Assembly: GCA_024760905.1 (NCBI GenBank)
Contig: CM045733.1
Location: forward strand, 70,031,001 to 70,095,000
DNA from: Plotosus lineatus
Taxonomy: Eukaryota > Chordata > Actinopteri > Siluriformes > Plotosidae
DNA length: 64,000 nt
Direction: 5' to 3'
Shown here: positions 21,953 through 33,877 of the stretch, in pieces
How the letters are laid out: each line of letters opens with the position of its first letter
How positions within the stretch are numbered: the stretch's first letter is position 1
Notes under the pieces: model-generated
What the model was told of the DNA's origin: nothing
The model's input: the letters and a program-made list of their open reading frames with translations, nothing else
The model's database searches: none
Translations under genes and position numbers: made by a program

Positions 21953-23199
21953 AAAAGATTTTCCTACTTTGTCCAGGTGGTGGCACTAACTATGCGATGA
22001 AATACTAAAGAGCAATCATGCACAGCTCACACATGATCAGGAACGCTCACTTTTTTATTTATTTATTTTTTCTCTCTCCCCCTTTTAAGCAAGTGTGGTA
22101 GTCTGGCCCAGTTTGCTAATAAAAGTCAATTATTTAAGATGATTAAGTATCTCGGCTGAATTAACTAAGAGTAACAACTGTGCAAGTGAGGAAATCTCAT
22201 TTAATATGGATAGATAAAGGAAAAACCATTTAATATGGCTCATACACTGTTCCCGATTGACACACAGTGTGCATGGATTCATTATACAATCTGTTAGCCT
22301 CCCCACTTCAGGCATGTTACTGTTAGTTATGTTTCAACTGTTAAATATTTCAAAACATTAAAATGTCCAATGTCAAAGACACTTTTTTTTTTTCCTTCTT
22401 TTTTTCTTCCTCTTGACTCTTTGTGTTTAGTTCTGTGTAACTGGGAAATTCACCTGTAACCATTTCCATTATGTTCAGAAAATTTCATAAAAATAACTTC
22501 TTAATGTTAGCATATACAACAATAGTGTAGTTAACTAATTATTAGTCATATTGTATTTTAAATAGGAACAATATTATCTGCCATTGTACAAATTTTGAAA
22601 AGCTAGAAGTGTGAAACGTATTTGACTTTGTTGTAAATCCTGTAGCATGTCCTGGATTCGAGTCTTTGTCCCGGATCGAGCCCATGCATGGCTTTGCACA
22701 TTTCCTCGTACAGTCCTAAGACATGCATGTTAGGTGAAGTGGAAGGAGATCGGGTTATTTGGCGCCAATGGGGGGCGCTGTATGTTTCGCACCGATGAAC
22801 TGAAGTTCTACTGTTTGGCCAGCTGATCTGAAAAGTCATATTTGATCCTCATATAAATCTTTTGCAAATTGCTAAATTCCCCATCAAGTACTCGAATGCT
22901 TTATCAATCGTTAAGAGCATGGACATGAATATGAATACAGAAATTATAATATCTTTTTAGAAAAAGTGATCCTATTTATTCATTTAAAAGCATTTATAAT
23001 CCTGAAATGACCTTCACTGATGTGATCCCTAATGTAATATTTAAATTGTTAATGATTTATACCTACAGACAAGCGGTTATGATTTACTGCACAGTTTAAT
23101 TATTGGGTGACTTGTATGACTATTGTCTGAAGTTTTTTTCACGAATGTAAGATTATTATTTTTTTTCCATTTCACACTGAATGGGTAGTGCCTGACTGA

Positions 23200-23590
23200 A
23201 TGGGTAGTGCCTGACTGGCCTAGAAAAGACAACAAAATGGCCGTCCTAAGTCATGGAGCACCCTTCAAGGTCAAATCGAGACACATTGAGACATGTTGAG
23301 TAAAGGTGACACATGTCATGAGGGACCAATCAGAACAGGGTCCAAGTTGAACCATGTCATGATCGAGCGAAGTGGAATGGACACTCGATAAGCCAATGCA
23401 AGCTGGCCGCCCGGGTCTGAGAACGATTTCTGTGTGGGTTCGAGATTTTTCTCTCCGAACTTTTGGTGTGTTTGTATGCTCTCCTTTTCCTAAAGTTTAA
23501 ATAAATCCCTGAAAAATGATTTTTGCTGTCTTGCGTCGTGAACCGGACACTTTGCCACGACGTGGGTTAATTGGCGGTTTCAGTTGCCCC
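23200..23590 (+). repeat. possible solo LTR
   Basis: The stretch contains a promoter-like run, then aataaatccctgaaaaatga (23501-23520, a poly(A) signal) followed by a GC-richer segment ending near ccacgacgtgg, an R-U5-like order. There are no flanking gag or pol sequences and I could not define the terminal duplication. It could also be an unrelated repeat. Confidence 0.35.
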
Positions 23591-24226
23591 ATGGTGGGAG
23601 TGTTGATCTTGCAATGGACTGGTGAGCTTTTCCAGGTGTACCAGTACCTTTTGCCCGGTCGACTGAGATAGGCTCCATGATGGGGTCTATGCAACCCTGG
23701 TAGGATTGAGTGGCTCAGCAAATTATCGAATACAATTCCTGATCTACAATATTATTTTAATCAGATTATCGGCTATATTATAATTTTATATTTCTTCCTA
23801 ACAGCTTTCTGTAGTATTAATTACAAACACTAACCAGCACATTTAACTTGTACTCCAAACTTCCAGGTGTATCATGGTGATTAGTATTCAGATCATTAAA
23901 TCTTATTCTCGAGAGTGGCATCACTGCTGTTGGCAGGAAACGGAAGGTTTTAACTGAAGTCGATTGCAATGCGATGCTCATCATCCTCACTCTCGGTTTC
24001 CCCGTGTACGCCCCAGCTCAACCACATTTTATCCACACTATTATCCACTGGGATTGCTGCTTCACTTACTGCTCTTTTTAAGGTTTGTTAAAGTAAAAAA
24101 AAAAGATTCATCTTATATATGTATGTATATATGTGCTTTATTATTCAAAATATTTTATTTTATTATTCAAAATATTTTCTCATTTTTGATTGACGGAAAG
24201 CCATTGAATAATTCTTGGTATTACTG

Positions 24227-24445
24227 TACATCATTGCAGGTGACGCGCACACATCCGCCTCACAGCAAGAAAACCTGGGTTTGATTCCAGGGCTCGGGCA
24301 TTTCGAGTTTGCATGTTCACCCCGTGCTTGTGTGGGTTTCCTCCAGGTCCTCACATTTCCTCCCACGGTCCAAAAACATGCACAGTAGGCTGATTGGCTG
24401 TTCTAATTTGCCCGTGGTTGCGAGTGTGATATACGAAAGAAAATG
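24227..24445 (+). repeat. family B SINE, 3'-truncated
   Basis: It shows the family B head with box B gggtttgattccag, then ggtttcctccaggtcctcac and ccaaaaacatgcacagtagg, and stops near ttgcgagtgtg. The sequence then continues as cgcggtagcacatgtgc, the start of another head-like piece. Confidence 0.75.
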
Positions 24446-25009
24446 TGGCGCGGTAGCACATGTGCACATTCACTGAAATAAGATTCATATTGTTTGTATG
24501 TGAACAAGTCTTGCATTTTTCTGGGTTAGTATTGCTTATTGTTTTGTGTTTTTTCCAGTTGCAGCAATACCCGTCGAGGTTTCAGTGTACAGGAAACGGT
24601 ACTAACGGAGTGTAACCGAATCCCCTGTTTGATGCCGAACTCGGGCTCCTGTTTACCAGTAGGTGGATTAGCGATGCCAAATTGCACATCAGAGTAAATG
24701 GGTGTGTGCACATGCATGATGCCATGCACTAGTTGGGTGTATCCCTGCCTCGTAGACTCCAGATTCTTTACAAGCCTCAGCAGTTTAAAGTGCTTACTGA
24801 AATTGAGAAAGTGAACATGTTCAGGCCTTTTGAACTTTGTTTCCGGGCACTGTTAGATTCCAGTATTCTGATTTGAGAACACTGAGTGTAGAGTGACAGA
24901 ATTCTCAGTGAGGTGCGAAGTAAGGTGCTAAAGCAGCAAACCTTGAAGTACCTCTGAACTGGAAACCTCCTCTTCAACAGCTGACTCTGGTTATACTGAC
25001 TGATGTTTA

Positions 25010-25106
25010 AATCATGGCCCTGCGATGGCCTGGCGAGCTGTCCAAGGTGTACCCTGCCCTTGTCCAGAGTCGATTGAGATGGGTGCCAGCCTCCCCATGA
25101 CCCTAT
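25010..25106 (+). repeat. SINE tail B fragment
   Basis: Only the tail block is present (cctgcgatggcctggcgagc to cccatgaccctat), without a head. Confidence 0.75.
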
Positions 25107-25187
25107 GGTGCTAAAGTTATAGATACACAGTACAAAACTTCTTAACCTGTCATTATTTATTTATATCTATCGATCTATCTATCTATC

Positions 25188-25192
<5 letters not shown>

Positions 25193-25228
<36 letters not shown>
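25193..25228. repeat. (GT)n microsatellite
   Basis: A pure GT run of about 17 units, preceded by (TATC)n and followed by TATG-like units. Confidence 0.95.
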
Positions 25229-25238
<10 letters not shown>

Positions 25239-26462
25239 TATATGTATGTATGTATAATATGTATGTATAATATGTATGACCTTATTGTGGGATGCCTCCA
25301 TAATGAAAACCAGTTAGCGACACACTTACAAGTATGAACTCTCTGTCATGAAGATGGTCATCTTCTGCTTGACTTCTGCATTCATATGTTGCTATAACCT
25401 GGGACTCTGCATTTCATCCATCCAAAGTGAGCGCACACACACACACACACGCGTGAGGGCACTCAGAGAGCAGTTGGAGGTTGGGTGCCTTGCTCAAGGG
25501 CACTTCAGTCATTAATGTCGAGAAAGGGAAAGTGCAGCTCACCACTCCCCCACCTCCACACATTCTTCCTGCTGGTGGGGAATCGAACCAGTGACCTTTC
25601 AATCCCAAAGCTGCTTCTCTATACATTAGGCTGTGACAAAGCTTCTGTTGCATCTGTGTTTCCGTACCCACACAGGCAACTCGATAAAATGCAGAAAATG
25701 GCAGGAAAACTATACTGAGCATATGCCGTGACTTGTTGCTCGGTCCACTTGCACTTTGTAGTTTATTCTCTACCTGTGCATGTTTGTCTGTATACTTACA
25801 CATGAAAACATTTTCGGAGCTCCACTTTTAGGCCACGCCTAGATATTTATAATGCTGTATATTTAAACTATGACATGCAGTCTAAATGAAAAATTGTAGG
25901 TTTCCCAATTGACAAATTAGTGAGATGGGTGTCAGCCTCTTTGCAACCCTATTTAGGATCAGTGATTCAGAAAATAAATGAATGGCTAAATAAAATAAAA
26001 ATTGTCATTCACTTTTTCCCCCTCTTTTTTTATGTGGGCTGGGGAAATGACTTTGTGTGAACATGGTGAGTGTGTTTACAGGTACATAGACTCCTGACAT
26101 TTGTAATAATTATCAAGATGTTGTGATGGTGAGATGTTTCTTGACCACTCCTCTCTTCATTCTTCTTTCATTGATTCTTAGTGGTTGAGGCTTATTTTAT
26201 TGAACATCACAATGGAATATAAAGACACTTCACACCTTGTACCCATCTCTGATATAAGACACTGGGATTATAAGCGAAGTGGTTATAATATATTATCTGT
26301 GTAATAGAGCTGTTGGAGAGGTGATTTTAGAGTGTTATCAACTGATAGAGATGAGTATATTTTATTTTTATATATATATATATATAAATTTATGATCTAA
26401 AACAATAATAATCATACAAAATTTCATGACGATGTTTTCTATTACTATACAACGATAATTTT

Positions 26463-27130
26463 AATATGTCGTATTTTCCAGACTACAGGTCACACTCTTT
26501 TTAATACGTTGGCTGAAGCTGTGACTTATACTCCAGAGTGACTCATGTGAAATTATTACATATAATTCTGTTCGTCATAATAACAAACATAATTTCACAT
26601 TTGTTATTTTTACACTCAACCTCAAGAGGGCACTCTAGGCTTGGGTAGAAATACCTGCTCATCCTTTTTTTTACTGAAGAAATGTCCCCAAAAAGAAAAT
26701 CCTATTCTGTGGATTAGAAGCTGCAAGTAATGAAATATACATCAGAAAATGATAATCAAGACGCAGGAAAAGTTTGGAATGAACAAGAAGCTTGTGAGGA
26801 ACTGGAGAAAAGCAGAGATTATTGTTACTGCAATAAAGAACAATAAAAGCTAATTGCAGGCTAAAAGCCAGATGGCCACAGCTAGAGCAATGAGTTTGCA
26901 CATGGGTGCTTGAGCAGTGCAGTTGTGTCTCCACCCAGGTAGGTGTCAAGGTGATGAACATAAAAGCCTTTGCATGAGGACTTTCTTGGTGTTATCGCTT
27001 CATGCACAGCAACCGCATGTCTACTATCAGCAAAGACCACACCGTCACAAAAACTGCCAGCAGAGATCGAAGCCGAGGTAGACAGTTTCCATGAGTTTGC
27101 GACATACTCCAATGTGACTTGTTTTTTCCT
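26463..27130 (+). mobile_element. pogo/Tigger-like element, N-terminal transposase remnant
   Basis: The end sequence tcgtattttccagactacag at 26469 is a familiar terminal repeat of this transposon group. From 26690 the translation, with frameshifts, gives a psq-type helix-turn-helix (SENDNQDAGKVW with KANCRLKARWPQLEQ) and then a CENP-B-type DNA-binding piece (KLPAEIEAEVDSFHEFA). No DDE region is visible. Its right side is cut by the MITE that follows. Confidence 0.6.
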
Positions 27131-27935
27131 TCTTCATTATGCATTTTTTGGAAAGTCACCAAACGAAAAATGCAGGTTATGAAACGCATTTTCCTAAAAT
27201 TTTTGTCTCTGTATACGAAGCAAGTTCATGTTATGAAAGTGCCATCTTAAAAATTCAAACGTGCCATTCAAACAATGCACGAGCTGCTCTCCCATCAATG
27301 ACGTTTAAACATCCCGCCCTGCTGGCCTCCCATTGGCTAACAACTGAGCTGTTGTTCATGTCGTCTTCACTCGAGCCACATCTTGGACAGGCCCACCTGA
27401 CGCTATCTTGGACAGGGATCCTGCGGCTCCCTCTTATTGGCTATCTCCCAACATCCCGCCCTGCTGGCCTCCCATTGGCTAGGAAGGATGACTCAGCTCT
27501 CTCCCATTGGCTATTTTGGAGCTGAATCCACCATGATGTTTTTTCGTGTAAAGGACAGAATTACTGTTGTTTTATGCTTTATTTCTTGACTCGGGCTTTA
27601 AACCTTCCATAAACATTTGTAAGATTATAACTCTAAGAAGACATGGTCAACACACACGCGTGCGTATGATTTCCAGTGTGAGTGAGGAGAAGAAACAGGC
27701 TCGAGTGATATCACAAAGGAATATGGCCAAACCCGTCTACCATCGGTACGATAATAAAGCAGAAGGAAGTCTTCAGAGGTATGTTTTATAATTTTTAAAG
27801 GGTTTATGGGGTAGCATTGGGAGCCTTGGAACGAATCGCGCGTTTTACATGTAAAATGCAGCTCAATTTACAAAAAAATGCAGGTTACGAAAAAGGCGCT
27901 GGAATGGATTAATTTCGTAAAGTGAGGTACCGCTG
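27131..27935 (+). mobile_element. MITE, sister of 49378-50119
   Basis: Its blocks occur in the same order as in 49378-50119: gtcaccaaacgaaaaatgca, then the section with cccgccctgctggcctccca (twice here), then ggtttatggggtagcattgg, ending gtaaagtgaggtaccgctg before TA (27936-27937). The left terminal repeat is not clean. It has no coding capacity. Confidence 0.78.
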
Positions 27936-28600
27936 TATACAATTTTTTTCTCTCGAAAACTTAGGTCGACACTAACAATGCACAATGATGTAAATGTGAA
28001 AATTCTTTGCAGATATTCATTGAATAAGATTTGTTTATTTCTTGCATTCCCAACAGCAAACACTTCAAGTAAAATTCATTTAAAACATGTTTCTCTTTGT
28101 ATTTGTGTAGCGAATGTCTCGGGCATTTCATTTCCATCTGAATTTCCAGGAGAAAAGTGAACACACATAATGAGACACCAGGAAAGAGAAATGCCTGCAG
28201 TTTCCACCCATTTTCCTGTAACTGTGCTATCAGAAACTAACAGAACCTGAGGACATTGTTCCATGTTAGCTCTACAGTCATCAGTCCCCGACAGCCGTCC
28301 CCAGAGAGGGGATGTCCATGAACTGTAGCTTTATGAGTTGATCTGAACTTCTCACAGGGTACATGTTGGTTTTTTCATATTTTTCCATGAATCTCACATG
28401 TATTAATCACAGTAAATCACGTGTGTTCACCACATTAAAAAAAGATGAGTACTGCACAGATGTTTGGTCATATATTTATGGGTGGTCTGATGTATAAGTC
28501 ACAGTGAGTCTCTGGTAGCAGTGACAAAACGTTGGCTAGTCACTGATAAAGCCTGAAGATATCACAGATGTTCCCTGGGACAGGAGAAAGGGAGCCTTTC

Positions 28601-28760
28601 TCAACCAAACATATCCTGAGAAGCATAGGTCATGTAGAGGAAGCCGTCTGGGTCTCTGTACCGAGAATATATTTCCGCCATGCAAGCTGTCATGGAGCAC
28701 ATGTTTTTTCCTGAGATCAGCAGGTACAGCGCCTGAGATGCTTCCAGTGCAATCTTACTC
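28601..28760 (-). CDS. map1lc3c: map1lc3c exon 4 (C-terminal)
   Basis: The acceptor on the minus strand is tgtatcag. The first base completes AGG (Arg) with exon 3. It encodes SKIALEASQALYLLISGKNM through FLYMTYASQDMFG and stop (tga at 28603-28601). The terminal glycine corresponds to the residue that ATG4 exposes in other LC3s. Confidence 0.94.
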
Positions 28761-28989
28761 CTGATACAAACACAGAGGAGGAATTAAACCAGTCATCTAT
28801 TTTAACTTGTCACGTTTAAATATTATTATTACTTGAGTTATTGAAATCCTTTTTGAGTCGAGGGACACTAATGTATATGGATGCATTTTAAATTCATTTT
28901 ATTAAAACGAGTCGTCTAAACCCATTGTTCCTGTAGAAGGAGAAATGAAAGTCTATGCAAATCACATATCTACATTGTGCTTTTCCAGC

Positions 28990-29043
<54 letters not shown>

Positions 29044-31059
29044 CCCAGAATGGTAATATTACAGTCGTGGGAAACGGAAACTCGGTGCAAACAGTAAATG
29101 AAGACACCAATAAATTAGTGTTATGTATATAAGCACATCAATGTCATGTAACATGCGATATTCAGCAGTTCTATACATTTGGGGTATTTGGCAGAAAATC
29201 TTATCCAGAGTGACTTACGTTTATCTATCCCCTTTTTTTTTTTTAAATACAGCTGAGTAACTGAGGGTAGAGCCACCGTATCGTTTCATAGACATGTTTC
29301 ACACAACCTTCCAAGCACCTTTGCTTTGGGAAAAACTCACCTGACCAGACACAGAAACTGACCAATCGTAAGCTCGTAAGGAACCAAGAATTTAGTTTTG
29401 TCCAATAGAGGAAGCCGCTTCTCTCGAATGCAACGTTCTACAATGACCTTCAGAACACAGAAATCAGTCAGCACGTGTGTTTGTATCTACCTCAGATATT
29501 AGATTAAAGTGCACAGGGAAGCATCTTACCGGTAATTTGTTCGGGAACTTGGAGAGAATTGTGCAGACTTCATCTTGTCTTGTTGCTGCATTAGGAGAAT
29601 TAATACCATCTTACTCAGTGTTTATATAAACACATGGCCAAAAAACAAACACAAATAGCTTTAACACTCAAATCTTTGTTTCTCATCATCGAAATACTTA
29701 ATCCATTCAATTTCTAAGCTGCTTAATCCTAATTAGGGTCACGGGGAGGCTGGTGCCCATCTCAGCCGACTCTGGGAAAGGGCAGGGTATGCCCTGGACA
29801 GCTCGACATACTCGCACAACCATTCACACACGATTTGGAACAGCCTGTTAATAAACTGTGCATGTTTTTTTGGACTGTGGAAGGAGTACCTGGAGGAAAC
29901 CCACGCTAGTACGGGGAGAACACGCAAACTCCACACGGAAACACCCAGGCTGGAAATCAAACCCACGCCTTCTTGCTGTGAGGCAGACGTGCTAACCACT
30001 ACGCCATCGTTCCGCCTACACTTAATCCAGTTCATGAGCTGTTTATAGCCTGAGACCTGTATGACACCTGTATGGATCAGATGTAAGGTGTGCAGGGAGG
30101 ATGAAAAGCTGGACTGGAATTCAAAACCCCTGAATATACCCGGAGGCGGATTTTTCACCGGTCTTGTATGTTTGCTTGTCTGATTGTGTGCAATATATCT
30201 CAAAATGTTATTCACAGGGCTTGATGATTTTTTTTCCCTCGAGCAAAGTGTGATACAAGTAACAAACCATTCAATTTTTCAGAAGATCCTTGCATGGGAT
30301 CAAACTGAAAAAAATCCAGAAATCTTGAAAAATCATTATTCTTTAACAAAATGCAAAAAGGCAAAAAGTCCAATCTGCCAGATTGTCACCACAATCCATT
30401 CATGGCTGGTGGAGATCATTTTCGTTCTCGACACGCCCCTCTTATTTCGAGTTAAATACGAAAAGGATCTGAATTAGTGTACAGCGTTGCTGGGACAGGC
30501 TTTGAAACACAGACTTCTGTTTGGATAGTTTTGAATTAAGCTAAAGAAATCTATATTCACTTCAGCGTTGGTTTTGACCGCTCCATTCTTTGTGCAGGAT
30601 TTTTTTTTTTTTTTTTTAAATGCATTGTTTTGTTTTCTAGCTTTTGTGATTATTAATATGCATGACTTATTGAAAAATAATTCATTCACTTTCTAAGCTG
30701 CTTAATCCTAATTAAGGTCACAGCAAGGCTGGTGCCCATCTCAGGTCAACAGTGAGGTACACCCTGAACAACTTGTCAGGCCATTGCGGTCATTAAATAA
30801 TTAGTTATAAGAATTAGTAAGGATTAATAATAAAAACACTTCGGTACAGTACTTAGGTCGGTGCAATTCATAGAACAAGGAGTATTAGAGCAGAGGAGAC
30901 AATTAAATGTGTAGAACAAGGGCTGTCCTTGTCGCCTCCTGTTCTACACATCATAACACAATTATCTGTTGTAAATAAATACTTTATAAGCTGTATCTTA
31001 CCTAAACACTTCCTTTGCTTAAAGGGCATCACCTCCATGGACTTCTCATATGGCGCCAT
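28601..31059 (-). CDS. map1lc3c: map1lc3c, LC3C-type autophagy ubiquitin-like protein (complete, four exons)
   Basis: LC3 proteins are conjugated to phosphatidylethanolamine on autophagosome membranes and recruit cargo receptors. Exons on the minus strand: 31059-31002, 29585-29530, 29447-29341 and 28760-28601; the 381 nt join in phase to 126 residues plus stop. Seen: an N-terminus with MPFKQRKCLATRQDEV, then KFPNKLPVIVERC, LPLLDKTKFLVP, SMTACMAEIYSRYRDPDGFL and a final MTYASQDMFG. The exon borders are those of LC3 genes. PFKQRK, ELT.QFL and MAEIY favour LC3C over LC3A/B. The protein stops right after the conserved lipidation glycine, while the usual family precursors have extra residues for ATG4 to remove. 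I chose the ATG at 31059 because the exon 1 frame from it reads straight into PFKQRK; an in-frame ATG at codon 8 is an alternative. Confidence 0.92.
28989..29031. repeat. (AT)n microsatellite in map1lc3c intron 3
   Basis: About 20 AT units followed by a short CA run. Confidence 0.95.
29341..29447 (-). CDS. map1lc3c: map1lc3c exon 3
   Basis: The 107-nt exon encodes VIVERCIREKRLPLLDKTKF and LVPYELTIGQFLCLV plus two bases of Arg. The donor on the minus strand is gtgag and the acceptor is ttctgaag. It contains the LC3 core strand with DKTKFLVP. Confidence 0.94.
29530..29585 (-). CDS. map1lc3c: map1lc3c exon 2
   Basis: The 56-nt exon encodes (A)TRQDEVCTILSKFPNKLP. The acceptor is ctaatgcag and the donor is gtaag. 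Its length and phase are those of the second LC3 exon. Confidence 0.9.
29700..30016 (-). repeat. family B SINE, reverse orientation, in map1lc3c intron 1
   Basis: Complete on the minus strand: head ggcggaacgatggcgtagtg with box B gggtttgatttcc, the gtgtggagtttgcgtgttct block, the tail B block and the end gaaattgaatgg. Confidence 0.88.
30680..30795 (-). repeat. SINE tail B fragment, reverse
   Basis: Only the tail block is present (complement of the gcaatggcctgacaagttgt to gccttgctgtgaccttaat segment). It is in map1lc3c intron 1, 665 bp from the complete copy. Confidence 0.75.
31002..31059 (-). CDS. map1lc3c: map1lc3c exon 1 (start)
   Basis: The exon encodes MAPYEKSMEVMPFKQRKCL and one base. 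The donor on the minus strand is gtaag. An in-frame open stretch continues upstream to 31167 without similarity to LC3s, so the Met at 31059 is preferred. Confidence 0.85.
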
Positions 31060-31610
31060 GTCAGTGTGGTGAAAAGGAGAAGTGATGAAATGGTGGCGGT
31101 AGTGAAGGCACACTGTGGCCCAGCCAGAGGCACAGTCAAACCCCGTCAGGTTCCGGGGAAAAACCACTTTTATAGAGGCCGAGGTGAGGAGATGTCAAAT
31201 AGGAGGAGACATAAGGCCTCGAGCGAATGTCAATGTGCTAAATAGTTTAGGGCTATTCCGAGGGTAAATGTGACTTTCTGATCTCAGACCAGCCTCTGCT
31301 GCTCTGTTTACATTTAACATTACTCTGAAGATGGAGTCATCCCCCAGAGAACGCACGGTGCTGCCAGTTCCAGCCAGCATTTTGATACAAAGTTGAACAC
31401 CAGACCACGATATACAGTACAGTGACCAATGGTGTTTAAAAGACTGCAGTCAGACATCCCGAACCCGATCAATCCGTGTTTTGGTAGAAAGGATATTTCT
31501 ACATGGGAAATAATCCACGATCAGCTGTAGCACAGTAATAGAATCCAACAGACCCAACAGTGATGACCTGCTTGCTGCTGATTCTGTGGAATTGAATCAC
31601 TAATTGAAAG
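31060..31610. other. upstream flank of map1lc3c, no gene seen
   Basis: This stretch should hold the map1lc3c promoter and 5' untranslated sequence. I recognise no definite TATA or other element. Confidence 0.45.
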
Positions 31611-33420
31611 GGGTGTGTTCAAAATAATAGCAGTGTGGAGTTCAATTAGTGACGTCATATTCATTCTTTGAAAAACAGGCGTCAATTATTTCCCTCATAG
31701 AACATTTCTCTGTGAAATTCTGAAGAAAATGGCAGGACTCAGCCAGCGATCAGCTCCATGAAGATCAAAGAAGGTCTAAAGTTACCCGGGAGTCCTGTTA
31801 CATAAAGTTACCCGAGAGTCCTGTTACAGTTAGAAGATGCCTACGTGAATCCAAGCTATCGGCAAGAAGCCCCCGCAAAGTCCCAGTGTTGAAAAAAAGA
31901 CGTGCTGAAGAGGTTCTAATTTACCAAAGAGCACATCGATTGGCCAAAAGAGAAATGGGGAAAAACTTTGGTGACTGATGAAAGTAAGATTGTTCTTTTT
32001 GGGTCTGGTGTCCAGAGACAGTTTGTCAGACAACCCCCCCCACCCCCCCCCCCACCCCCCCAGCACTGAATTCATGCCTGGGTACACTGTGATCCCACGA
32101 ATCATGGGTCAGATTGAATCCATCAGAATACTTGAAGAGGTCATGCTGCCTTATACTGAGGAGGAAATGCCCGTGGAATGGGTGTTCCAACAATACAACG
32201 ACCCCAAACGCACCAGGAAACGGCCTACATCTTGGATCCAGACCAACATGACAAGGTTGATATTATGGAGCGGCTGGCCCGATACCCGGACCTTAATCAG
32301 ATAAAAAAAAAAAACACTTGTGGGGTGACATCAAAAATGCAATTAATGAGACAAAACCAATATATACTGAATAACTGTGGACTGTCGTCCAATCAGCTGG
32401 AACACCTGTTCATGGTGTGACGCAGTGGACAGACGCCGCAGTAGTTGTGATGTGAGGTCACTGTCTGAGAGTGCTGTCTGCTGTGAAGTACACACTCGCT
32501 GTGATGCGGAAAATAGTGCATAAGAGAGGAGAGCTCGGCGTCTAGGCACGCTTTATGCGACTGATCCCATCGAAACCGAGACATTACCAGCCACTGCTAA
32601 CCTCTGTACATCTCTCCTTTTCCTTTCGGCTTTTCCCTTTGTTCCGGGGTCGCCACAGCGAATCATCTGATTTGCACATTTTGATTTGGCATGTTTTTAC
32701 CTCGGATGCCCTTCGTGACACAACCCTTTAGCAAGGGCCAGAAACACGCTGACGTCTACGCAGCTACTCGTGACGAAAGTCAGCAATGGTTCTTTTACAT
32801 CAACCTCTCACCAAAGACGGTGAGAGACATGGCCGGCCTTTGATAACCCAGTTCGCTGCACTGGTGGGACAGGTACGACCTTGTGAAGAGTGGGACACGA
32901 ACCCCCAACCTTAGGATCAGGGATCCAGCGCCCTATACCACTAGGCCACCACCGCCCTTGCTAAACTCTGTATCTGACTGAATGAACAGCGACACTGACA
33001 GAGTTTGCCTCCTTTGCATTTCTCCATCCACCCATCCACCCACCAGTCCTTCACAATAGGTGCCAAAAGTTGATTGACTCCATGTAACACAGATGTGCAG
33101 CTGTTGTCAACAGTGGTTAGACAACTAAATATTAGTTCAGTGCTCCAAAGGAAACCAAAATCTTTTAATATTTTTCAGTTTATAAAGTCAATGTTTGAGT
33201 TTGTAAAGAAGAAAGCAGACACTGCTATTTTTGAACAGTCTAATGTTCACTTTTCTTCAATTTCTTTAAATGAATAACTCAAATTTGATATATTTTTCTT
33301 CATGATTTGATTTGGAATAATGTTCCAAATGGATTTTGGAGTATTGAACTAAAAGCTATTAGAAGGATTTTAAGCTTCATTCACTTTGTTAAAACACACT
33401 GCTGTTATTTTGAACACAGG
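31611..33420 (+). mobile_element. degenerate Tc1-like transposon with a SINE in it
   Basis: The inverted ends are gtgttcaaaataatagcagt (left) and the complement of gtgttcaaaataacagcagt (right). The middle translates to a degraded transposase with VTDESKIVLFGSG (first catalytic Asp) and later EEMPVEWVFQQYNDPKRTRK (second). A C-run at 32033-32062 interrupts the frame. It is inactive. Confidence 0.75.
32611..32958 (-). repeat. SINE, head A with tail A, reverse orientation
   Basis: The minus strand reads gggcggtggtggcctagtgg, box B, the gggttatcaaaggccggcc body and the LINE-like tail (ctgtggcgaccccggaacaa, agccgaaaggaaaag). Imperfect flanking copies of tgctaacctctgtacatct (near 32595 and 32959) look like the target duplication. 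Confidence 0.85.
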
Positions 33421-33877
33421 ATTTTGATCCTCAGAATTATTCCAGTCTCTTTCACTCTGCTTGAGTGTTTCCATAGAAACAGATAATTCCAGAGTGTGTT
33501 GCTGAAAGGTTGGATTTCTGGTTTTAACCCTCTAAAATGTCTGTTTATTTCCAGATGTAACGTATCGCATGGCTATGCACAGACAACTAACTGCATTATA
33601 ATAATATTCATAAAAGTTAATTTAAGCTCAAATCATAAATCTTACATATTTAACTGCACCGTTGATCAGATAAATATATCCAGCAGTTTGTTTAAGCATC
33701 ATATTTCATTTCAGCATCAATATACTGTGCTGAGAAAATAATCAGGAATGCATTCTTCCGGTGTCTGTTTGAAAGCTTCACCATGCACAGAGTGTAGGAT
33801 CATTAGAGTTTACTGCAGGGGATCAGATTTTATAGGCGTCACCCTCACGCCCATGTCATTAGAATATTATATAATGC
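33421..33877. other. no gene seen
   Basis: AT-rich sequence with open frames that have no family resemblance. Confidence 0.45.

Larger units (their letters stand above)
20961..26460. other. intergenic between ehd1 and map1lc3c, scattered repeats
   Basis: I see no exons. It contains the LINE 3' end at 21638, a possible solo LTR at 23200-23590, a SINE fragment at 24227, a tail B fragment at 25010-25106, a GT repeat at 25193-25228 and stretches with no assignment. 22020-23150 is AT-rich and featureless to me. Confidence 0.5.

Noticed and set aside
23200..23590. A full endogenous retrovirus
   Set aside because: Only an LTR-like stretch is visible, with no gag, pol or env sequence next to it; kept as a low-confidence solo LTR.
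25434..25452. CRISPR-like or tandem array from repeated CA/GT blocks
   Set aside because: These are ordinary microsatellites without spacers.
27139..27525. 128-codon plus-strand frame
   Set aside because: It lies inside the MITE at 27131-27935 and is not conserved in the sister copy.
28076..28264. Possible extra exon downstream of map1lc3c
   Set aside because: The LC3 reading frame ends with a stop at 28601, and this open frame has no LC3 similarity or splice continuity.
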